Assembly: GCF_051622035.1 (NCBI RefSeq)
Contig: NC_135365.1
Coordinates: 9,900,001-9,964,000 of the forward strand
DNA: 64,000 nucleotides
Direction: 5' to 3'
From: Arctopsyche grandis
Taxonomy: Eukaryota; Arthropoda; Insecta; Trichoptera; Hydropsychidae
Shown: positions 37,743 to 50,480 of the stretch, piece after piece
How the letters are laid out: every line of letters begins with the position of its first letter
Position numbering within the stretch: the first letter of the stretch is position 1
Notes under the pieces: generated by a model
The model's database searches: none
Told to the model about the DNA's origin: nothing
The model's input: only the letters and a program-made list of their open reading frames with translations
Translations under genes and position numbers: made by a program

Positions 37743-38301
37743 TAAGTACATGAAATCTATAGAAAATTGCAATTTTTTTGATTTTTAAATGCTTTTTATT
37801 ATTACTAAATTATGTTCACAGTACATCTTATATCTATTTTAATAGTTTGTGATCTAGTGATCATTTTCTATTTTACAATTTTAATTTAATTTTGTTTGTA
37901 ATCATTATATTATTCTATTGTTAATGTACAGCATAATAGGAAAAACAGCTCAAAAACCTATTTACAATTCTTATAAATGCTCATAATACATATATCTAAT
38001 ACATAATATTAATTAAAGACTCTCTAAATTCGACGATCTAAAGCAGATTGTGTTTAGGTAATGTGAGGTCAATATGTAAATCGTCAGTCTCTTGGAAACT
38101 TTTACTCCTCGATTAAAAGTACATTGTATCGATGTGCATTGATTATTCAAGTCATTATTCTGCAATTAGTATTCAACAGTTATTTGCAGTCGTCGATAAA
38201 GTATGATGTAATATAGTAATAAAAAAAACAATGTTAGTTGTAAGTAATAATAAATTAAATCGGTTCCGAATGATCAGATCTCGTCGAACGGTCACCGTAG
38301 C

Positions 38302-38336
38302 TTTTAAAACAGTCTCTGCATTAGTTTCGTTCAGTC
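38302..38336 (+). promoter_or_regulatory. Candidate core promoter
   Basis: TTTTAAAA at 38302-38309 precedes TTCAGTCG with A at 38333, at a distance of 31 bases, which fits an insect TATA-initiator pair. No coding sequence follows before 41637. It could be an alternative upstream start for sulfatase gene 2, a noncoding transcript or an old LTR. Confidence 0.3.
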
Positions 38337-38937
38337 GTCTAACGTCGTCCAAATAAAACAGTGTGTTCGTTATCTGTAAACTGATCTCGCATTATATTTT
38401 TTATTACTCCATTTACTCGGTTTTGCATTGAATTGAAATATAAAAAAAATAAAAATATAATCGTGATCTAGCATTAATTGTACCTTTATATCGAGTTCGT
38501 TACTCAAACTGCTTTGCGAATAATACTTTGCATTTAACCTTATCGGTATCTACTCAGTTAAATCACTCTCTTATGATGCAGATACTGTAATAACCAGTTT
38601 GGCAAATTTCGTTCAGTTCATTAAACTATAGGTTTTGAGAATTGAAAGTTTCAAAACTAGTTTTTAATGTGAGTTATGTTTACTATTGTGATTTGTTTAA
38701 ATATTTACGGTCTTTGGTGAATTCTGCCTTCGATTGAACGGACGTGGAGTTACGTTTTGAGTTGCTGAAATTATATAACTGGTTTTGTTCATTAAACTTT
38801 TACGAATTTGTGTTTGTGTTATAAATTGTAATTTTATTTTAAATATTTATACAACAGTGCAAATTTTGTTATTAATTTAGTTTTAGATGTGAAGAAATTC
38901 CACTATTATATTTTAATGTGGCGGAAGTCTTACTTTC

Positions 38938-39130
38938 AGTTCCAAAAACACTATTTCTGTTTCACTTAATTCAGAAATTGTTGTCATTTCTTTTAATTCG
39001 ATATGTCCAGAATCTCGTAGAATAAAAAAAAACGTATTAAATATTGTTAAACGTACTACATTATATTTAATGTTTTGCGAGATATTTCTGGAAATGAAAA
39101 AAAGTAGACTTACTTTCAATTATAGCGGCT
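38938..39130 (+). repeat. Interspersed repeat (pair with 35465-35700)
   Basis: Both places share TTCCAAAAACACTATTTCTG, CATTTCTTTTAATTCGATAT and TATAGCGGCTC in the same order. Class unknown. Confidence 0.6.
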
Positions 39131-39149
39131 CATATCTATATCTAAAAAC

Positions 39150-40320
39150 ATATGTACATACTCGAACATAATATATATGTAAAAAAGGAAAGTTGCAAAC
39201 ATCAAATCGAAATATCACTTGCTTTGTTCGATCTCGATTGTTAGAGAAACGAGTAAATTTTTTTGTTGAATGTGGGTTTAAATTTCGTTAATAAATCGAA
39301 TTCTGAATTGCAGTTAATCGATTATATGAAAAATATACCTGAATATTTGAGCAATTTAATTTGTGACGATAAACTTTTAAAATATTTATATTTGAAACAA
39401 TTCTAGGTAAACTTTTGGAGAGAAGGAATATCTATAAATTTTTTCATAATATTTTCCTTATTTTATTCATTTTTAAAAAATTATTTAGTAAACAGGTGTA
39501 ATAGTATGTAGAATTCCTTGAATATGAAAATTGAGAATTCCATATTTAAATTCAGTTTGAGGAAAAAATGTTCAAACGAATTTATGCATTTTCTATTGTT
39601 TTATCTTAATTTTTGAATTCTTATTTCAAAATTGAAAATTTTTCATATTAGTCACTTATGTATTATTACACTTTTACAATATTAGTCAATATTAGTCACT
39701 GTATTATTGCGGATTTTATGTAAAATATAATTTAAAATAATAAATATACATATGTGCTAAAAAAAATTATGACGTTGCTTTTAAACTACTTAAAACGAGT
39801 TCGAATTTTCGCATGATCACAAAACTTCATCTATTTTTTTTTACTACGCACATAGATAAAGTAAAAAAATAATGGTAATGATTTTACGATGTTCTAGTTT
39901 TATTACTCGTGTGTAGGCAACGAATCCAACGAAGGCAAATGGTGAGAATTGACGCTCGTTGGGAACAGTGGCGCTCAAAATATCGAAATAAAAATTAAAT
40001 ATCGAAAATAAAAATTATAATTATAGTTTCGACTTATGATGATTCGCACTTAATACCAAAAAATAAAATAAATATTTTTTTAAACTTCGCTCTTTAAATC
40101 ATATTCTGTCAACATCTACTGTTCTTTGAAAACATGGCTTCTGGCGATAATTACTACTTATGACATATTTTCTTCACAACTTTCGATATTTATTTTTAAT
40201 TTAATAATTTAACAATAATTGTAATTGTAATTTTGATAAGGGAATTTTCGATATTTTGTACGCCACTGGTCCCAACAAGCGTTAATGCACACCGTTTGCC
40301 TTCATTGGCTTGGTGCGTAC
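39150..40320. other. Intergenic, no gene seen
   Basis: AT-rich sequence with part of a retroposon tail at 39797-39870. Nothing else was recognised. Confidence 0.45.
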
Positions 40321-40333
40321 GCTGTCTGTCTGA

Positions 40334-40917
40334 CAGTGGTGTCACCCTAATTTTATTTTATTTTATTTTTATTTTATTTTATTTTTATTTTATTTTATTT
40401 AACATAATCAATTAATCAAGCACACTCTTCTAACACATTGCTCCAAGGCGACGAGTGTGCTAAAAATATTAAGAAATACAAAAGGAAAAAATACAAGTTA
40501 AATAAACAAATTATATACAAATTAAATAAGGAAAGGATAACTAAATAAAACACGAAATCATAATAAAATCATAATTAAAAACATTAACTCAACCTTTCTA
40601 AATGGTCGGGACCTCCATAACTTAGGATGGTTAATGGTTTTAATGGTTAATTAATGGTTTTCATGGGTTTCCGGAAACCCGTTAGAAATCTTAAAATTCA
40701 TATAATTTTTGTCAAAAATTATAAAAACCTTGAAAATTATTTTCGACGGTTACAACTTCGAAAAGGTCGCAGTTCGATTACATAAAGGTCGCGGTTCGAT
40801 TTCAAAGAGAAGAATCTTTTTTCGAAATTGTATATATAAATATAAATATAATATATATGTATATAAATTGAAAAACAATTGGAAACCCGTTGTTACAAAA
40901 TTGGGATGACACCACTG
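40334..40917. mobile_element. Candidate hAT-type element
   Basis: Ends are CAGTGGTGTCACCC and, inverted, CAGTGGTGTCATCCC. Just outside, GGTGCGTACG and CATACGCACC are also inverted, so the terminal repeat may be longer. A (TTTTA)n tract at 40353-40400 and a LINE-like tail lie inside. No clear 8-bp duplication. Confidence 0.5.
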
Positions 40918-41534
40918 CATACGCACCATTACAAAAATTACGTCTTAACACACATTAAGCGGGTCACGTAGTACTACGTTTCATATGATCTTGACGAGAA
41001 ATGCGGGATACGCAGTATTACGTTTGATATTGGTTCATCGCGGAAGGCGGGATACGTAGTACTACGTTTATTCCAATAATATATGGAGATTGTTTTTATA
41101 TGAGTTTGAATGTATTTATTGTCAAATGTAGTAATAATACGCAAAAGTAATAATACGATTTCCATTAAATACACCAAGTGTAGTTTTTATCATTGTTCAC
41201 TCCATTTATGAAAAGAGGAAAAAGTATATTTTAAAATAAAATTTCTATGATGAATTTTACCAAAACTATCAAATTATACAACATTATGTGGAAATGTATC
41301 GAAACTTTCGCTCTGCGAAATAAACTTAAAAATTCAAAAATTATCATTTCACAGAAAATGTATTCTGAATTGGTAATCTTTTCCTCTCTATACAACGTAA
41401 TATAGTGAATAACGAACTCGTTTTAGTATAGTGCGTATTTTTTGCAAAAATCAAGGACTCGTTTCGATCACTTCTGAGAATGAATCGGCGTTCTTTATTT
41501 GTTTGCTGCGAGCCTATTAAAAAATCCTACTCCC

Positions 41535-41567
41535 TATATAAATGAACCGAAACATTTTTTCCTGCCA
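41535..41567 (+). promoter_or_regulatory. TATA-box core promoter of sulfatase gene 2
   Basis: TATATAAA at 41535-41542 lies about 32 bases before CCATTAG, a plausible start at 41567. The ATG at 41637 would follow a leader of about 70 bases. Confidence 0.55.
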
Positions 41568-41636
41568 TTAGTTACAAACGGAGTGCTAACACTGACCGAA
41601 CTCGCCCGGAATCGAATGTGCTAACTCGACGCAAAC

Positions 41637-44600
41637 ATGTGGAAAGTGATTGTTTGGTGTGTGTTATTTTTCCAGTGGTTTTTGTTGGTGTCATGTGAAG
41701 AGAGAAAACTTCCCAATATAATCACGATACTGGCTGATGATTTGGTATTTGAATTTTGCATAACACTTTGAATGAAATTGCACATTGAAAAAATGTATCT
41801 GTATATACATATGTAAGATCTTACAATGCATATTTATTCAAAGTGCCGTCTCCTCTATACAAATATGTATTATGTATGGGTAGTTCGAATAGTGATTTTT
41901 GATTAATGTTTCAGGGTTGGAATGATGTCAGCTTTCACGGTTCAAATCAAATTCCAACACCCAATATCGATGCTTTAGCTTACAATGGTATAATTCTGAA
42001 CAGACATTATGTACAACCTTTATGTACGCCTTCCAGAGCTGCTTTCCTCACTGGAAAATATCCTATTCACACTGGTAGGTGCAATTTTTTTGTAATTTTA
42101 TTTCACTTATATAATATACTTTATATGGGTCTACGTGACGAGACAGAATGTTAAATTACAGAAAACACAAATATCGGAAGGGAAAGATCTTAAATCGTAA
42201 GATCAAAAAAAATGGTACATGGTAAACCGTACATACTCACTTAATTTGCGCGAGCAGGATATAGCAGGAACAAGAGGAACATGCTTTTCCTCCCGTATTC
42301 TGCGCACGCACATTAATACGGGAGGAAAAGCCTGTTCCTCTTGTTCCTGTTGTATCCTGCTCGCGCAAATTAAGTGAGTATGTACCGTTTACCATGCACC
42401 ATTTTTTTTGATCTTTGGATTTTCGATCTTTGCCTTCCGATATTTGCGTTTTCTGTAATTTAACATTCTGTCTCGTCACGGAGACCGACTTTATATATGT
42501 ATGTACTAGTGCTGTGCCCGTTGATTTCAGCGGGTGGTTTCGGAAAGGAATTGATACATGAATTAAAATAGAGTTATAACGATAGGAACTGCGGTGCGGC
42601 AGTACCCCCAGAAAAAATACAAAAAAATCACATTTGTATACATTTACAACTTGTGAATATAATTTAAATAAGAATGATTAGATATATGACATAATCATTA
42701 TTAATGAGTATGTCAAATATATCTAAATACATGTTGTAAATGCGACTTTTTTGTAATTTCTCTGGGGGTGCTGCAGCGCCGCAGTTCCTATGCACGAGCC
42801 GCCACTGTTTATATCTATCTACATATATATGTTACATACATATGTATGTATATGTTACAAACAATAAATTTACAACGTTTAACTATATAAATTTAATCCT
42901 AACAACCCAATCTTAAATGAATAGGGCCAACCCTTACTTAACCTAACCTATCCTAACCCTTAAATAATACCAACCCTAACAATCTAATCTTAAATGAATA
43001 AAACCAACCCTGAAAATGTAACTGGTTATGATTTCACTGAAACGTCAGTGAAAATATATTTACACTTGAAATATAATTTCACTGTGACATATGTATATAC
43101 AAAAATTAACATTTGTCTATCTGTCTGTCACGTATGCGTTCCTATACCATTCAACCGATTGCGATGAAACTTACATGAGCTATTGTATGTATGCCCGTGA
43201 TTTTTTCTGTAAAATAAAATCGCCCAAAAATGGGAACGGGAAAGGGAAAACAGGATTGAGTGGCATTGAAATGCAATAATTTCAAATGTGTTCACGTTGT
43301 TAGGGTAAAATAAACAAACAATTGAATAATTTCAAATGTGTTCACTGTCTGCGTTTTTCCGAAAAATTATCATTACTGTAATTTAATTTGCTTGTTAAAT
43401 ATTAATTTGAAACTGAAACATTCACTTATCGTATATACATATATCCAGAATTATCCGCACAAAAAAGGTCAAAAATTATTGTATACCCAATGCCCGGGCT
43501 CGCTCTCGATAGCTCCGACTATTTTTGTATACTTTATTTTGTCTTAGAATGTCTAACCAACTATTATTAAACGATCTTTGTCTAATATTTAATATTGTGT
43601 AATCTAATATATAATTTGGAAAAAGACTTTGTATATATGTACATATGTATGTATCCTTCGTTCGTTCGTTCGTAGATCCGTGACGTCATCGAACAAATTA
43701 TTCGATTTATTACTTTATCTACATATATGTACGTAGTAACAATCAATATATGAAGTTTTGTGATCATGCGAAAATTCGAATTCGAGATTTTGACCGATTC
43801 GAACTCAGAATCGATTACTGATCATCCGTCAACCGGAAGTGGCAGTTTACTCCTGTTCGATTTTTCTTCCACTATTTTTTTCGACTCCTTAAAAATGTTT
43901 ACTTAACACGAAAAAATTCAAGTATATTTCTTGTATCAATGTGATGAAAATAAAAAAAAATCATTAAATTTTATAAACCGGAAGTGGGATTTTTTTTAAA
44001 ACGTGTGTTTGTATGTGTACCCGTGACTCAACCCAACGTCGCACATGCCTGTCGTCAAATGACGCTCCACACCCCCCCCCGCCCTCCTTCCCCCACTTCC
44101 CTGATACCAAGCTTCCCCGCGTCTCGAAGACTTTGCTCTGATTGGGTGTGTGTCCACGCGTCTGCTACATACCCACACACATAGTCACAAATCCACATAC
44201 GTCGCGTCCGTTTTTATATATAGTATATATGTACATATTGCTTACTATATAAAAATTATTTATAACTTAATACTGCTTTAAAAGTTGTATTGAAATTTAC
44301 TTTTTAGGAATGCAGCATTCTGTCATATTAGAGAATGAACCACGAGGATTGCCATTGGATGAGAAACTCCTACCGGAATACTTACGAGAGTCTGGTTATA
44401 CTACACACGCCGTTGGAAAATGGCATTTGGGTTTCTTTCGCAAGGAGTATACTCCAACTTATCGTGGATTTGACTCGCATTATGGCTATTGGAACGGATT
44501 CCAAGATTATTTCAACCAGAGTGTAGTTGCTACGGTGACTATTTTATACTTTATTGTGACATGAAATATGTACTCACAGTTGACACGACAATGCCATTTA

Positions 44601-46066
44601 TAATAAATATTATAAATAGCAAAGTGAAAAATCAATGCTAATTTGCACCTTATTTTTTTTATAGTTTAACAATTCTGTGAGAGGTTTAGATTTACATCGA
44701 AATTTAGATGTAGATTATAAGAACGTTGGAAAATATTCTACGCATTTATACACTGAAGAAGCTGTTAGATTGATTGACAATCATAATAAATCTAAACCAA
44801 TGTTTCTATACATGGCACATTTGGCTCCTCATACCGGTAACGTCGGCAATGCTTTTCAAGCACCTGATGAAGAAATCGCAAAGTTTTCACATATAGCCGA
44901 TCCTGAGAGGAGAGTTTATGCCGGTTTGAACTTATATTCATTAATTGCATGTTGATTGTATGGTGTGATATGAATAATGATTGTTTATTTCGTTACAACA
45001 GCCATGGTTTCGGTATTGGATCACAGCGTAGGTGAAATAATAATGTCTCTCCGTCGGAGAGGTATGTTGGATAATTCAATAATACTTTTCATGTCTGACA
45101 ACGGTGCTCCGACACATGGACTTCATTCAAATCGTGGCTCTAATTATCCATTAAGAGGAGTATGGAAGTTTTGTTTTGAATTTGATCTATGAGATTTTTT
45201 TTCGTTTACTTATGTATATATTTTTGGTTGGTCTGCAGCAAAAGGACTCTCCTTGGGAAGGTGGCACTAGAGGAGTTGCAGCTATTTGGAGTTCACTCTT
45301 TAGGAATACAAAGCGAGTTTCTAATGAGTTGATGCACATAACTGATTGGTTGCCTACACTTTGGAGTGCTTTAGGTAATATATGAATACATATTTTTCAC
45401 TAGATATTGCTGCGTAGGGGTGGGTGGAGGATCCAAGTAAAAGGCCAAAGTCGTGTCACAGCATTTATTGATGATTAAGGAGATACACGCACCGGCAGTG
45501 ATCCGTCCAGAATGTCTTGATATCGCCTAAGTACCGCCTTATAAGGGGCAGGTCTCTCAGGGCATCCGGTTACTTCTGTATTGTTTAGGCATGTACCCGG
45601 ATATGTACTCCCACGACACCCAGTCCCACGGTATCGGTCACTTCTGCGAAGGGCCACTTCGGTGGTCATTGTTTAGCCTACATGCACTTAGAGTCTAGAT
45701 ATAATCCTTGAAACCAATTATAACGGTCACACAGTCTCTGGGATGCTACTCGGCCTAATTCGATTGCAACTACTCGGCGGTGTACGTAACAATATCATAT
45801 CATATATATCAGAGCCACGTAACCTCTTAATATTCGCGGAACACGTTTTTTACGACTTGTAGAGTTTGTCACCTACATACGTACATAATACATATTAACT
45901 TTATCGGCAGTCGTTAGCTAGTCCCTACATACATATATATGTGATAAAACGATAACTAACATCGGTTTTCTCCTTCACACGCGATCTCGCTCGCACGCTT
46001 TATATCAAAGTGTTGTCTACGGTACAAAAAGGGCCGCGGCAACTAGGTTGCGATGCTCTGATAGTG

Positions 46067-46160
<94 letters not shown>

Positions 46161-49100
46161 CACTATTAGTGTGTGTGTATGTGTGCGATAACGCTCGATG
46201 TACTATAATAGTCGTTTCGATTCGACATATGTATGTACGTCACAGTTAAAACACTGCCAACAAAACGTACAAATATAATAAAAACATAATAGCAGTTCAA
46301 CAAAAAACGTCTATATATACTGCTAGCAATCAGCAGCGTCATTTCATCTTTTCCCAGAAGGGGGCAAAATTTTTAACCAATGAGGAATGGCTTTCTATGG
46401 AGGGGAGGTGGGTGTATTATATTAAAAAAATGAGTGTATATGAATTTTAAATATTTATTTTAATTATTTTTTTTATTTATATATTTTTATCACTAAAATT
46501 AATAGTAAAATAGTTTTAAAAAAATCTATTAAGAGATTTGGTTTGTTGGTTTCGCTTTAAACTTTAATATTTTAATTCATAATAATATGTACCTACATTA
46601 AACAACGTGGATAGTCCCGTTCAAATATAGGGGGGGAGGCTGTTCACCCCATCCCACTCCCACATGACAACCCTGCTACCAATGTTTCCTCTAGGGCAGC
46701 GTTTCCCAACCTGGTGGTACGCGGTTGATGGTTGGTGGTACGCGAAAAAAAATCAGTAATGGCGGACATGCAGGAATAAATGATTGACAATCATAAAAAT
46801 AGAATTATTTTTTATATCTAATATATAATTTCGAAAGAGACTATGTAATTTTGTGTCTTTGTTTGGGAACTTCGAAAACAAAATAAAATTTCCATGACGA
46901 CAATTCAATTGGTTGAATATTATATTTTTTTCGATTCAAATAAATTTGATAAAAAAACAAATGAATATTTACTATTAGATTCGCCATGTTTAAGCTGTTT
47001 ATATTACAAATATTGAGCGAAGCCGGGTAAAACAACTACTAATTAATAAATATTATCTTAATTAGTCATCGTCGACGTCAATACGTCGATGTATAATCGA
47101 TGATCGAAAATTGGCAATCAATACGTTTTACTCAGATCCGGCATGGATTTTGAAGTGCATTTTTAAATTTATCGCGTTCATGCTTCAATAAATAAATAAC
47201 TTGAATTTGACACTTGAGAACAGTTCGATAGTAATCTTTAATGTTGCAGATAAAATTGAAAGTACATATGATTAGAAAATTAGATTTTTGGAATTCATGT
47301 ATCGAAAATGATCAAACTGAAGTATTTGAAACATTACATAATTTCTTATCTGAAAACAAGAGTCGTATGTCTCGGGATATATGTGAAAAAACAATTGAAT
47401 ATTTAATAGGGCTGAAATCGTATTTTATGCAGTGCTTACCCAAACCTTAAGAAGCAAACAATTTGATTTCAAACCCCTTTGATAATGAACATTTTCAGAC
47501 AGCTACCAAGGAAAATGAGAACTTGATTAAACTTTCAAATTATAGCATTTAACAACTGAATTCGAAATAAATAAGGTTATTAATTTTTGGCTAGGTATTA
47601 GTGAAGAATATGAATAGCTTTATGACATAGCGCTTAAATTTCTGTCGCCATTTACTAGCACTGAACTAGTTGAGAGAGCTTTCTCTTCATATATTTTAAT
47701 AAGACAAATATAGAAATTGATTGAATCCAGCTCCAAATTTAATTTGAACCAAACTCCAAAAAGTAAGTACAAGGATCTCATTAAATTTATTTTGTAAGGA
47801 GATTTAATGAAAAGAAAACATATTATATGTACTGTGTAATTTTGTGTTTTTATTAGAACCATCAATAATATTTTTTATCATCAATAATAGAAGTATGACG
47901 AGATAGTAGATAAATATATTAAACTTTGAGCATATTATAATTGTGACTGCGCAAATAACTTTTTTCCACAAAATTTCTTACCAAAACAGATCTAGATATT
48001 GCGTGTATCCTGTCTTCACATTCCTTACCATGCAAATACTATATATAATAATTACACTTACAAAAGCAAATTTCATGAAATACAATCATTTTTATATGGT
48101 GGTACAATTTAGCGTTATGTACTACCAAGTGGTACGCGAGTCAAAAAAGGTTGGGAAACGCTGCTCTAGGGCAATAAGTCTCTGAGCATTTAGTGCCATC
48201 TATTGAAAATTTATTTAATTAATTAATTTTTCTATTGGTATTTTATATTGTTTATATGTATGTAGGTAGGTAGTTTTTATCATCTTTTTTTTTTCATATT
48301 AAACAAGTAAATATATTTAAAAGGTATTTGAAAAAAATACGACCGCGTGCCTTTCAAATACAGGACCGACACATTTTTTTTATTTTTTTTAAATTAATAG
48401 CTTAATATGCCAAAACCCTAGCACAACACTAGTATCTACATAAATATAATTCAACAAATTTAAATGTAATATATTTTTTCAATTTATAGGGCGCGATCAT
48501 AAAGAGTTGGGAAATATAGACGGCATAAGTATGTGGCCGATGTTGACCGAAGAAAAAACTTCACCTAGAGACGAATTCGTAGTCAACATGGATGAACTTT
48601 CACCGTACATATCAATAAGATCGAATGAATGGAAATATATTTCAGGTAGAGTGAGCTATGGTAACTATGACGAGTGGTACGGAGAAACTAGAATCGACAC
48701 AACACGGTATGAACCTTCCGATGTACTATTCTCTAAAGCATGCATGGCAATAACAGGATACATCACCGAAAAACAGATGATTGAAAAGCGTGACAATAAC
48801 GGATCGTTCAATCTGGCGAGATCACCTTTGCATCCAGATGAGATTACCGCGTTGAGGAACAGTGCTATGGTCAATTGCACGAAGAGTGTCAATGATTGCA
48901 ATCCGAAGCAGTCACCTTGTCTATTTAATATATTAGAAGATCCATGCGAGACTATGAATCTGGCTTCGGAGAAGCCAGTACTGATGGCCAGCTTGCAAGA
49001 TTTGGTCGATAAATACCAAGCAACGGTTGTGAATGCTACTAATCTGCCGGCTGATCCCGGTGCAGATCCTGCTTTGTTTGGAAAAGTTTGGAGCAATTGG

Positions 49101-49418
49101 CGTGACGATCCTAAACCTCCTACTTTGAGTGAAAAGCACATGACAGCTTTGTATGTTGTGATGGTTTTGTGTATAGTTTTGGGTTTTGCTATAGCGATAG
49201 CGTTCTGCTTGAGGGTTAGAAAAATGAAATGTTTTAGAGGATCATCACGATCTAATTCATTTTCGAAAAATACAGGTAATGCATTTTTTAGAACTTGTTC
49301 AATGGATAGTCAAAGGAGAATAAGTCATGCGAGGGAAGCTGCTATCTCACCGTCTATCACGGTAGCACAGCGAGTTGAAATGTTTGAAGATAGAGATAAT
49401 TACAAAACTAGAATATGA
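41637..49418 (+). CDS. Arylsulfatase B-like gene 2, membrane-anchored (complete)
   Basis: Exons are 41637-41744, 41915-42074, 44308-44522, 44665-44923, 45002-45159, 45239-45374 and 48490-49418, which join to 1965 bases (654 residues). All introns are GT-AG. The protein has a signal peptide (about 1-20), metal ligands D34, D35, D280 and N281, formylglycine Cys C73 with R77, K127, H129, H217 and K302. This is the full catalytic set known from human ARSB. After the catalytic and C-terminal domains there is one strongly hydrophobic segment (about 564-588, [19 protein letters not shown]). It is followed by a basic, Ser-rich tail of about 66 residues. This predicts a type I membrane protein with a lumenal or extracellular catalytic domain; human ARSB has no such anchor. 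Introns hold a foldback element, a solo LTR and a hAT derivative. Substrate is unknown; insect members of this family include detoxifying sulfatases. Confidence 0.94.
42127..42487. mobile_element. Mutator-like foldback MITE in sulfatase gene 2 intron 2
   Basis: The two arms of about 165 bases are near-perfect inverses (GGTCTACGTGACGAGACAG outward, AATACGGGAGGAAAAGC near the centre). A 9-bp target duplication ACTTTATAT flanks it exactly (42118-42126, 42488-42496). Long inverted ends plus 9-bp duplication point to a Mutator-like element. The RNA would form a long hairpin. Confidence 0.8.
42506..42590 (-). mobile_element. Helitron 3' end (minus strand)
   Basis: The minus strand reads CCCGCTGAAATCAACGGGCA then CAGCACTAG before T. 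It is a sister of the 3' ends at 7539 and 37742. Its length to the right is uncertain. Confidence 0.5.
42590..44300. other. Intron 2 of sulfatase gene 2, repeat fragments
   Basis: It holds CTTAACCTAACCTATCCTAACC (42930-42960) related to 54970-55010, a Helitron-like piece at 43090-43330, an inverted retroposon tail at 43715-43830, and a C-rich stretch at 44070-44100. No coding sequence. Confidence 0.45.
45408..45791 (-). mobile_element. Solo LTR in sulfatase gene 2 intron 6
   Basis: On the minus strand it starts TGTTACGTACACC and ends CCCTACGCAGCA. A 4-bp duplication ATAT flanks it (45404-45407, 45792-45795). Length is 384 bases; there is no internal retroelement sequence, so it is a recombination remnant. 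The class is probably Gypsy-like, judged by duplication size only. Confidence 0.7.
46068..46159. repeat. (TA)n microsatellite, about 92 bp
   Basis: The TA tract is bounded by AGTGC and GCACT, so the whole can fold on itself. It lies in intron 6 of sulfatase gene 2. Confidence 0.95.
46697..48163 (+). mobile_element. Non-autonomous hAT derivative, copy B (1467 bp)
   Basis: Ends are CAGCGTTTCCCAACC and GGTTGGGAAACGCTG, with a perfect 8-bp duplication CTCTAGGG (46689-46696, 48164-48171). It is the same element as 33231-34678 in opposite orientation. Remnants include [18 protein letters not shown] and a broken dimerisation motif like [13 protein letters not shown]. It lies in sulfatase intron 6. 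Confidence 0.9.
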
Positions 49419-49541
49419 ATAGTTGTTTAGTTTTAGCAATTAATGTGTATTTTTCTGAATGATCTAGTATTTATTTGTCAGATGTGGTCTAAAATTGCTT
49501 TGGAATAATTTATATCAATGTTATATGTATATGTAGCGATA

Positions 49542-50480
49542 CGGTGCAAACGATCGACAAGCGCCAGACAGACTTAACCACAGATTAACGACACGTGTAC
49601 CTTATGCGTGCGCACCGCTCGCACTTACACTAAGCGAAATCTATCCGAAGTCCCGACATACCTACTGTTCAGACCAATTGTCTGATAGTCGGCGTTCGTG
49701 GCCTTACGACCCACGATATTTATGTTTTTGGTGCTGGCCGTCCTGGTCAGCCAGCGCTCACACCCCCGCTCCAACCGTCGCCGCTTGAACACTGCTTCTA
49801 AGCGGCGTGTTGGGAACCAGCTCCAGTATTCGTCCGGGATGTATTGAGGAAACTTGGTCTGTCTTCGTCCCGAAGGCAGACAACTCAGACACGCTTGCTT
49901 GGTGCATAACCTCAAGCCGCACAACACGTGTTCTTTGTTTACGTACTCCCCCCCCTTTCCCCCTGCTTGCTCTCTGTACATTTAACTTGAAATATAGTTG
50001 CATACAAAACAGATTTACGACCTGTTGTCATTGCATATAATCTCCCTCCATTTTCCTGCTTCCCGAATCACACTCGCATACGCACATTGTACGAGAGAGG
50101 GAGACAGACGCAGAGTCACCATCAGCAGAGACCAGACCACAGATGACGAAGGAAGACACTGTGAGGAAAGCCACGCCGACGCTTTACCACGAGCTATACA
50201 AACATCACGACATCAGGTGGCATCTCGATCGAGAACCCCTGGCATCCGTACACCTACCCTGTATAAGTTCTGTGCTTCTGATACTTTAGTTCCAAATTTT
50301 GCCTTATTAAACTCGCCAGAAAGATCCAACTCAATTTTAATAATTGCATCTGTGCACATCGAAAGTTTATTCGTCATCTGATGTGCAATCTAGCATTCGT
50401 GAAGTCGAGAATTGCGTTTAAAGCAGCCATCCAGTTAATCTGTGGTTCAGTCTGTCTGGCGCTTGTCAATCGTTTGCACC
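49542..50480. mobile_element. Element with 47-bp terminal inverted repeats
   Basis: The left end starts GGTGCAAACGATCGACAAGC. The right end, inverted, starts GGTGCAAACGATTGACAAGC. Over 47 bases only two differ. The 845-base interior is much richer in GC than the flanks and has no convincing gene. I cannot see a target duplication or assign a superfamily. It begins about 120 bases after the stop of sulfatase gene 2. Confidence 0.8.

Noticed and set aside
42930-42960. Telomere (TTAGG)n array
   Set aside because: Only a few degenerate units inside an interspersed repeat related to 54955-55175.
47241-47450. 69-residue plus-strand frame as a host gene
   Set aside because: It is a transposase remnant inside a hAT derivative with exact 8-bp duplication, and it recurs at 34170-33961.
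48665-49141. 158-residue minus-strand frame opposite the last sulfatase exon
   Set aside because: Antisense shadow of a strongly supported coding exon.
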